Assembly: GCF_954871325.1 (NCBI RefSeq)
Contig: NC_088775.1
Span: forward strand, 21,119,561 to 21,183,560
Direction: 5' to 3'
Length of the DNA: 64,000 nucleotides
Origin: Gordionus sp. m RMFG-2023
Lineage: Eukaryota > Nematomorpha > Gordioida > Chordodea > Parachordodidae
A model generated the notes under the pieces. That model had not been told where the DNA came from. It made no database searches and saw only the letters and a list, made by a program, of their open reading frames with translations. How positions within the stretch are numbered: the stretch's first letter is position 1; each line of letters begins with the position of its first letter. A program made the position numbers and the translations under genes. Positions 57,450-64,000 of this stretch are shown here, in pieces.

Positions 57450-60330
57450 ATTATTTAAAAAGGAAACATATCACCCTATAGAAGAGTGAATGCATAAAAT
57501 ATTGGACCGGCAGATTTCGAGAGAAATCTGCTGATGAAGAAAAAATCCTACATTGGGGTTCTCTGTTTGTCTCATTTTTTCTCATGGTTTTAATGAAATT
57601 GAGGGCCTCACTTTCCAACATGCTTAAGGTATTGGTAACAATTGGTATGAACACAGTGTTATCTGCCTTTTCGATTGCAGAAAATAGTTGAACTTTGCTG
57701 AAATATAGATACAAGTATAGTCCCAGGTTAGCGAGAGATCATTAATCCAGGGAATTAGGGATGTACCGAGGCGCATTGAATTTCATTTGAAAGGCCCACT
57801 GGTTCGAGGGTTGATGGAATATTATCTTTTTTAATGGCAGCTAGGATAATGTTGCTGATAGATTTATGACGAGGTTGTCGTCCATGGGAGAACTTGCAGT
57901 GTGAGATCAATGAGCTTTGGATTCGATAGACAGGTCCCAATTGATGCAAATGGAGGGAACTACTTCATTACAGTCAAGGCGACTATGGATATAACTAGCT
58001 GTTCGTCACAGTCATGAGGAGGCCAAATTTGGAACTAGAGATGGCCAACCATTCATAACTTGAGTTTTTTTAATCCTATGTTATTGGGATTGTCCTCAAA
58101 TGGCCTTTTCAAAACTATGTATTCAAAGGAAAGGCGATCAAAGAAGCATCCTAGTCTTTTTTAATGCTGGAGGAAGGACGGCAGAGGGTGGATGAGCAAT
58201 TGTTGTCTTAAGCGGTGAAGGCTTGGGATAGGTCAGGATCTCTAAGAGTGGATATATTATTGATGATAATTTGCGCAGCCAGACGCAAATTAAATAAAGA
58301 TTGAAAGAGAAAGTTGTAGCGGGGATCGGATTCTAATACCACCATAATTTCTGGGGTGAGTTGACTGAAGCTAGGATGAATTGCAAAATTTTATGACTAA
58401 TATTATTTCGAGGAGACCCTTGATTTGGGTTCAAGAGAAACTAGCAATCGTTACATTTGAAGATTGGTGAGAATATCAGGGCGTAAAAAATTTATTGTAT
58501 ATTAAAGTAGTTTTTGATTAAAAAAAAATTTTAATGGACGTGTTTAATTTTGACAAATTGTTAGGGATTTGTTTAAAAAAAGTTTCGATGGACTTTTCAC
58601 CCCCTATAGGTGATCCGAGATGTGTCATCTCACCTCTGTTGATGACATGATTTGTAGTGTCTAATGGATGTAGGAAAGCATATCTAATTTGAGGAGATTG
58701 AGTGATAAACCTGTAATATGTGAGAGATCCTCAATAATTAAAGAGATGAACAGGATTGTGAAAAGGTTGCCCGCAACAATGTCAATCGAGATACCAGAAA
58801 TTTAAGGCAAGAATATATTTGAATTGAATTTCCTGGATTATTTTGTGGATCCCAATGCAATAGAGGGCAGAGCCTAAAGGATTTCCCTGTTGAATTCCCT
58901 CTTGAGATTTTATTATGTTATTATTGTAATTTAGAAATGTAGGGCTTGAATAGCTGTTAAGATTATATAAAGAGTATTCAGGATATTTTTTGCAAAACAT
59001 ATAAACAAAGTGTTGACGTTTTATTTTAAAAACGGTATTATTTACATCGAGTTTTAAAATAACGTCATTGTTTGCGATAGTTATAGGGGTAAGATAAGCA
59101 GAAATTTTAGCCCCTCCGGGAACAACAAACCCTAATTGGAGTGGCGACAGGAATGAAGAAAGAAATTCATTGATTCGTGAAGAAATGGAAATGGTTTTCA
59201 GAAGAAAGACCCAACAGCGATTGGATGAATACTATTAGATGAACACAAAATAAGAATACTGGGTACTGGAAGGGACCCATTGAGAAAAACGTTAGGTTTC
59301 AAAATATCTTGTATGAAGATAGTACAAATGCCACCAAGGCCTCCAGAAGGGTTTTTTTTAAAGATCTAACAGCTCTAATTGTCTCGTCAAACTAATTTCA
59401 GGAGCAATATGATTGTTTTGGTTTGAAAAACATATTTTGAGTCACATATAGGGTGATTGGGTGTTTTATTGTAACAAAGCTTCTAGGGTGGATTTGTTCT
59501 TGGGAGCTGTTAAATATAAAATAAAATTTTTTAATTTAAATTATATAACCTTAAAAACAAAATTTTTTTTTTCTTACTTTGTTATATGTAAAAACCTTAA
59601 AATAAATTCCTTGGTTAAATATTAAAGTAAGAAAAAAGAATTTATTTTAAGGTTTTTACATTTAATAAAGTAAGAGAAAAATTTTGTTTTTAAGGTTATA
59701 TAATTTAAATGACCTTGAAAAGTTTTATTTTTTATTTAACAGGAGCTAAGGAGTTTTCAGATGGCATATTACGAAGGGCTGATTTTATGTTATATTTATT
59801 TTATTTTGGCCTTACGGGCAATAGGGAGTGGATTAGATTGGTAAGTGTGATATGTAAGAGGTTGGTGTGACATTTGGATTGAAAAGGATATTGACGGTTT
59901 ATATATTTGGATAAGATATTTTTATTGTTGCGTATTTTAAGGGTGAAATTGGTGAAGCTGAATAATTTTTCCAATTTGAAAGGTTTTCCGAATTGTTTAC
60001 AGTTAAATGGATTAATTTATTAAATAATTTTACGAATACGTGCACCCGAGGTATACGGGATATGGTAGGATAGTTGGGTAGTGATAAAAATCTATTGGCC
60101 CATGATTGTATGTTAAAAATTTGTTGAGTTGGAGATGGGTCTGTAGCAACAGTTGAGGAAGGAGGGCTTACTAGATTTGAGAAACTAAATGGACGATCGG
60201 TAGGTGTTATGCTTGATAGCCCTGAACCTCGGAATCTAGAGGATGGATGATCATGAATTTGAAACTTCCTAGCTTTGGTTATATTTGTAGATATATTGCA
60301 TACGAGACAAATTTAATGCTTTTGAATCAC
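57450..60330 (-). pseudogene. Non-LTR (LINE) retrotransposon, heavily decayed
   Basis: Minus-strand reading of a reverse-transcriptase element, visibly less AT-rich than its surroundings. The 5' part (about 60060-60310) is open and Ser/Pro-rich (SSRFRGSGLSSI, PSQSTVATDP-like). The palm region shows RPIAVG-like and LGFVVPG-like blocks near 59090-59230. The clearest part is 58782-59000 with IIKSQEGIQQGNPLGSALYC, the QQGxPLG strand of the palm, just before the expected YxDD site, which is lost after FWYLD. Downstream, 57700-57950 has ISNIILAAIKK, TSLIPWINDLSLTWDYTC and a C-terminal helix region (FSAIEKADNTVFIPI) typical of the domain after the RT in this LINE type. More than ten stops and frameshifts separate the pieces. 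It is interrupted by a MITE at 59509-59740. Confidence 0.75.
59509..59740. mobile_element. MITE with GTTAAATATAAAATAAAA ends
   Basis: 232-bp AT-rich foldback. The left half reappears inverted in the right half (AACCTTAAAAACAAAATTTT and inverse). GGGAGCT and AGGAGCT flank it, a possible 6-7 bp duplication. The LINE reading frame matches across the removed element (LAP, then PKNKSTLEALL), which supports the borders. Confidence 0.75.
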
Positions 60331-60581
60331 CAAATATTTCCTTAACAATTTAGTTATAAATATAACTGTTGACAAGCGGGGATGTTAGCTTGACTTGTAC
60401 GTTAGAATTTATAGGAATTAGTCGGAATTTAGTCAATATACAGAATTTAATTTAAATATATGATTTTAAAACGATTCTTTATTATAAAGAAGTTAACTGA
60501 TTAAAAATAATATATCTTCTTTTTTTATATACAATGTAAATCCATTTAAAATTGTATAACATATAAAATCACGTTATCCAC
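60331..60581. other. AT-rich intergenic stretch
   Basis: No gene or repeat recognised between the LINE and the next hAT. Confidence 0.4.
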
Positions 60582-60998
60582 TTTACAACCAGCGTCTACA
60601 TGAGCGGGGGGGGGGAGGGGGGGGGAGGGGTAGGAACAGTTTGCATCCTAATATCTATAAAGGGGTAGGGGGTAGGCATTTTGGGGGGTAGGCTATAATA
60701 ATCTAGAAAATTTTCCATTACATTTTTAAATTATCTATGGATAACATTTTGGTATAATAATCTATAATATAATTGTAGACCTATTATAATATAAATACAC
60801 TGCTAAATATCGACCGTTAAAATCATAATATATTGCACCCCATTTTTTTGAATTTCGAATTTCCCGTCTACTCAATTTCACAATATTTTTTTAAATTATT
60901 AAATTATAAATATTTTTAATTAAATCAATTTTTACAATCTATATAAATATTTTTAATTAAATCAATTTTTACAATCTATATAAATTTTTTAAGTTAGA

Positions 60999-63931
60999 TG
61001 CCAAGCAATAAAATATGTTACAAGGTAAAATGTTTGCATACAGGCTGTACCTCTAAAAGATTAGAAAAGATAAAATTAATTTACATTACAAAAAAAGACA
61101 TCCTCATAGTGAAGTAAAGTTTGAGGTTATAGCTATTAAAAAAGATAATATATGGAGCAATATTGGTCTAAATACAAATAATCTCAAAATAACAAATGGA
61201 ATCAATACTCAATTTAAAAAAAATAAATCAATTGCAACATATTTTAAAAGGTTAAACTATTTTCTAATTTTAAAACATTCTTATATCACATGTAAATATA
61301 TTATATAATTTAAAAATCAAAATCATTTTCTATATTTATAATTAATAGCAATCTCATTTAGATGCCCCCTATCCAAAAAATTCTACCATTGTTAGATGAT
61401 GAAGCTCAGATTTTATAATTTTTAAATATGATTCTTTTATAAATCAAGATCATTTTCTATATTTATAATTAATAGCAATCTCATTTAGATGCCCCCTATC
61501 CAGAAATTATACCATTGTTAGATGATGAATCCCAGGTTTTATAATTTTTTAAATGTGATTCTTTTATAAATCAAGATCATTTTATATATTTATAATTAAT
61601 AGCAAACTCATTTAGATGCCCCGTATCCAGAAATTATACAATTGTTAGATGATGAAGCACAGGTTTTATAATTTTTAAATATTATTATTTTAATAAATCA
61701 AGATCATTTTCTATATTTATAATTAATAGCAATCTCATTTAGATGCCCCCTATCCAGAAATTATATCATTGTTAGATAATGAAGCCCAGGTTTTATAATT
61801 TTTAACTATAATTTTTTTTTAAATATGAATGAAACGTAATATTTTTAAATTTATAATATAAAATTTATAAGTTTTAATAGTTTGTCTGTAGAATGTTAAT
61901 TAAATTTCTCTTCAAAATATAGCAAATGGAATATACCCCAATAGTTTTATTTTTGTTAACCCAGAAGAAATATCTAGAAATTTATCAACAAATAAAGAGG
62001 TTTATAATTTAAATAATTTTTAATAATGTCTTTAAAGGGTAAAGATAATCATATTGTTATCCAATTAGAGTCAATTTATACAGATGAAGTAATCAATTTA
62101 AATTATCTATACATTTTAAATTATACAGTTGCCAAACAAAGCTAAATTAACTCCTTTATCTTAATATAAAAATGAAGAAGATATTATTTCATTATATAAG
62201 GAAAAGAATCCTAATGATCCCTTTCATTTTTTTGAATGTAGAATGACTAAAAATATGATTGATTTTATAATTCAATTTGGCCCACTACAACCAAATTCCA
62301 GTGAATTTAGTTATCCAAAAACTCATAACAGGTTGATTTAATGATATTGTTGCCAGTAGTAGTAGATTAAGTAGTTTGAGTTATATTTATTTAATTTTGT
62401 ACTTTTTATTATAATAAATAAAATTTATTTCCATAAAATAATATTTTAAAGAATAAGGACTTTTTATAACAAAGTATAATTATCTTATAATTAATATTTT
62501 AATTTGCACTAAATATCATATTTTACCTTATATATTATTAATTATTCAACAATTATATATATTAATATATTGCTTTTATATGTAGGAGCATGAAAGATAT
62601 GTATTATAAAAAAATCAATAATGACAAATCATTTTCACAAAGGAAATGGCTATCCTATAGCTCTATTTTAGATAAAGTATTCTGTAACTTTTGTATTATG
62701 TTTGGAAATCATCAAGCAAGCATACAATGGACTCAAAAAGTTGCTAATAGCTGGAATAATTTAATTCGGGATATAGAGAGACATGAAGCATCCCCTGTTC
62801 ATGCAAATTGTGAATAACATATGGCATGGATTTCTCGGAAGCGTATTGATGACCATCTTTTATTCAACCGAGAAGAAATTTTAACCCAAGATCGTTTTAT
62901 TATCCATAATATAATTGATGCTATTGTATATTTAATACGAGGCTATGTTGCTTTTTGGGGAAGCAATTCTAATAATGGTAATTTTTCAAGGCTTATAACT
63001 TTGATCTCAAAAAATGTCCCAGTATTAAGGGCATATCTAGAGAAAAATAGTACTTCACGGAAAAAAAATGGCAATAAAACAGTGAGACCACATATAAACT
63101 TCATATCCTATGGCCATGTAAAAAAATTAACTGAGATAATGAAAATAAAAATATTGAATCAAATAATTAAGCAAATTATGTCAAATTGTGCCTTTGCTTA
63201 ATATTAGATGGCACATATGATATTTCAAAAAAAGAATGTGTTGCCTTAATTATAAGGTATATTCAAGATTATCCACATCCAGTGGAAAGAATTATTAATA
63301 TTTTTAAAACTTCTGATACAACCAGAGAAAATATTAAAAATAATGTTTTGTCTAAGTTAAAAGCATTACATCTTCAACTAAAATACCTCATTGGTCAAAG
63401 TATGGATGGTGCCAATAATATGAGAGGTGTTAATAAGGGAGTACAGGCTCTAATATTAAAAGAGGCTCGTAAAGCAATTTATGTGTGGTGTCATGCTCAT
63501 AGACTTAATTTAATTGTTATTCGTATATGTGCTCATGGAAATGAAATTAAAAACTTGATGGGAATTTTAGACGAACTCTATAATTTTATGAATGGAGTTA
63601 AACGTCAAGGGGTTTTTATGAAATTCCAGATGCAAAAGTCCAAAAAATCTCTAAAAAGAATAAAAAATACAACACTGTAAATGAATATAATTTTTCTAAG
63701 AAATTTATTTATTTTCAGAAATTGGGCCTCGTCTTTCAAAGCATTAGAAAATTTTTTAAATGTTTATGAATATATTATAGCCTCATTGAATGAGCTATGC
63801 AATTCTGATGACCCAATCACATCTTCAATTGCTGAGGGATTATTATCAAGAATAAAAAAATATGATTTTATTTTAAGCTTATTTATTTTGAAAATTATCT
63901 TAAAATGCACACACGAAACCTGCATTGAATT
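60999..63931 (+). pseudogene. ZMYM1-like hAT transposase, multi-exon (copy B)
   Basis: Same gene plan as copy A at about 60-70 percent protein identity by eye. Exon 1 (about 60999-61251) starts MPSNKICYKVKCLHTGC and carries a frameshift near 61070 in the finger (HYKKRHPHSE continues in the next frame). Four small cassette exons follow (61345-61800). Then come possible exons at about 61925-62000 (NSFIFVNPEEISRNL) and 62040-62090, exon 3 (about 62169-62331, NPNDPFHFFECRM, GPLQPNSSEF) and exon 4 (62585-63675). Exon 4 has the TTF finger WLSYSSILDKVFCNFCIMF and the core LDGTYDISKKECVALIIRY, QSMDGANNMRG and WCHAHRLNLIV. Exon 5 runs from 63719 to the MITE. Breaks are a TAA at 62815-62817 and a frameshift near 63195. 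Confidence 0.88.
61345..61802 (+). repeat. Four tandem cassette-exon units
   Basis: Four direct repeats spaced about 120-137 bases (starting near 61349, 61470, 61592, 61729). Each holds an acceptor TTAATAG, then a 60-base exon of 20 codons (QSHLDAPYPEIIPLLDDE plus two residues), then a CAG/GTTTTATAA donor. The first copy has a frame break and reads CAG/ATTTTA, so its donor is lost; the last three remain open. Because 60 is a multiple of three, any number can be spliced in without changing frame. Confidence 0.8.
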
Positions 63932-64000
63932 CAGAGTTGTTAAAGTAGCGCGCTACTTAGCGCGCTATCTTTTTTGGTAGCTATAGCTAATAGCCGCTAC
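63932..64000. mobile_element. Start of a CAGAG-type MITE (truncated by window)
   Basis: Begins CAGAGTTGTTAAAGTAGCG and is followed by inverted GTAGCGCGCTAC and TAGCGCGCTA words. It cuts exon 5 of the hAT in the middle (CIEF where copy A has CIEMQAVGNDL). ATTGAATT (63924-63931) would be its left target copy. The right end is outside the window. Confidence 0.7.

Larger units (their letters stand above)
60590..64000 (+). mobile_element. ZMYM-type hAT element, copy B (runs off the window)
   Basis: Starts CAGCGTCTACATGAGC, the same terminus as the 50018 element with one change near the end of the repeat. A G-rich run (60605-60630) and GGGGTAGG words follow. The candidate target duplication is TTTACAAC (60582-60589); the partner lies beyond the window. 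The gene inside is collinear with copy A. A MITE interrupts it at 63932. Confidence 0.9.

Overview
This window is very AT-rich eukaryotic DNA (short GT-AG introns, poly-A/T everywhere) made almost entirely of transposable elements. I recognise no host protein gene, rRNA or tRNA. The mix (THAP/P-type element, BED- and ZMYM-type hAT elements, pogo elements with a PHD finger, a Rep-Helicase Helitron, a degraded non-LTR LINE) points to an invertebrate animal with a repeat-rich, AT-rich genome. An AT-rich fungus or protist cannot be excluded from sequence alone.

Region 1 (1-22925) is a giant inverted repeat. The left arm (1-7958) and right arm (15023-22925) are reverse complements. The outer 6.3 kb are nearly identical and the inner 1 kb is visibly more diverged. 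Each arm holds a BED-hAT transposase gene with an open catalytic core and, in its intron, an 857-bp pogo remnant. The 7-kb spacer holds a third, diverged BED-hAT copy on the minus strand, a 2.14-kb pogo derivative and small repeats. The arms meet the spacer in tandem arrays of a CTTGAGTCG-type minisatellite. A further copy of that array lies just outside the palindrome at 23.2-24.0 kb.

Region 2 (24860-35944) is an 11-kb nest bounded by hAT-type inverted ends and the exact 8-bp duplication ATGAAAGG, which splits a long purine tract. Inside it lies a plus-strand Helitron copy (25431-34302). That copy carries a ZMYM-type hAT (25577-28322, duplication GTGTACAC) and a P/THAP element (31728-33927, duplication AGTTGCCC). 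The P element itself carries a palindromic MITE (32486-32899). A 221-bp MITE sits at 34920-35140.

Region 3 (36412-57200) begins with Helitron debris holding a 4.05-kb hAT (36587-40637, duplication ATATTAGG). Next comes a minus-strand Helitron (41160-57200) of the same family as the plus-strand copy, with a recognisable but broken RepHel gene (44581-48684). It is interrupted by a small non-coding LTR-type fossil (about 41921-44118) and by a 5.37-kb ZMYM-type hAT (50018-55389, perfect TIRs, duplication ATTGAACC).

Region 4 (57200-64000) holds a degenerate LINE on the minus strand (about 57450-60330), with a MITE inside it. It is followed by the first 3.4 kb of a second ZMYM-type hAT of the same family as the 50-kb copy (from 60590), itself cut by a CAGAG-type MITE at 63932.

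Nothing here works as a host pathway. Its value lies in the datable insertion order, in the large near-perfect palindrome, and in the internal exon duplications of the ZMYM-hAT family.
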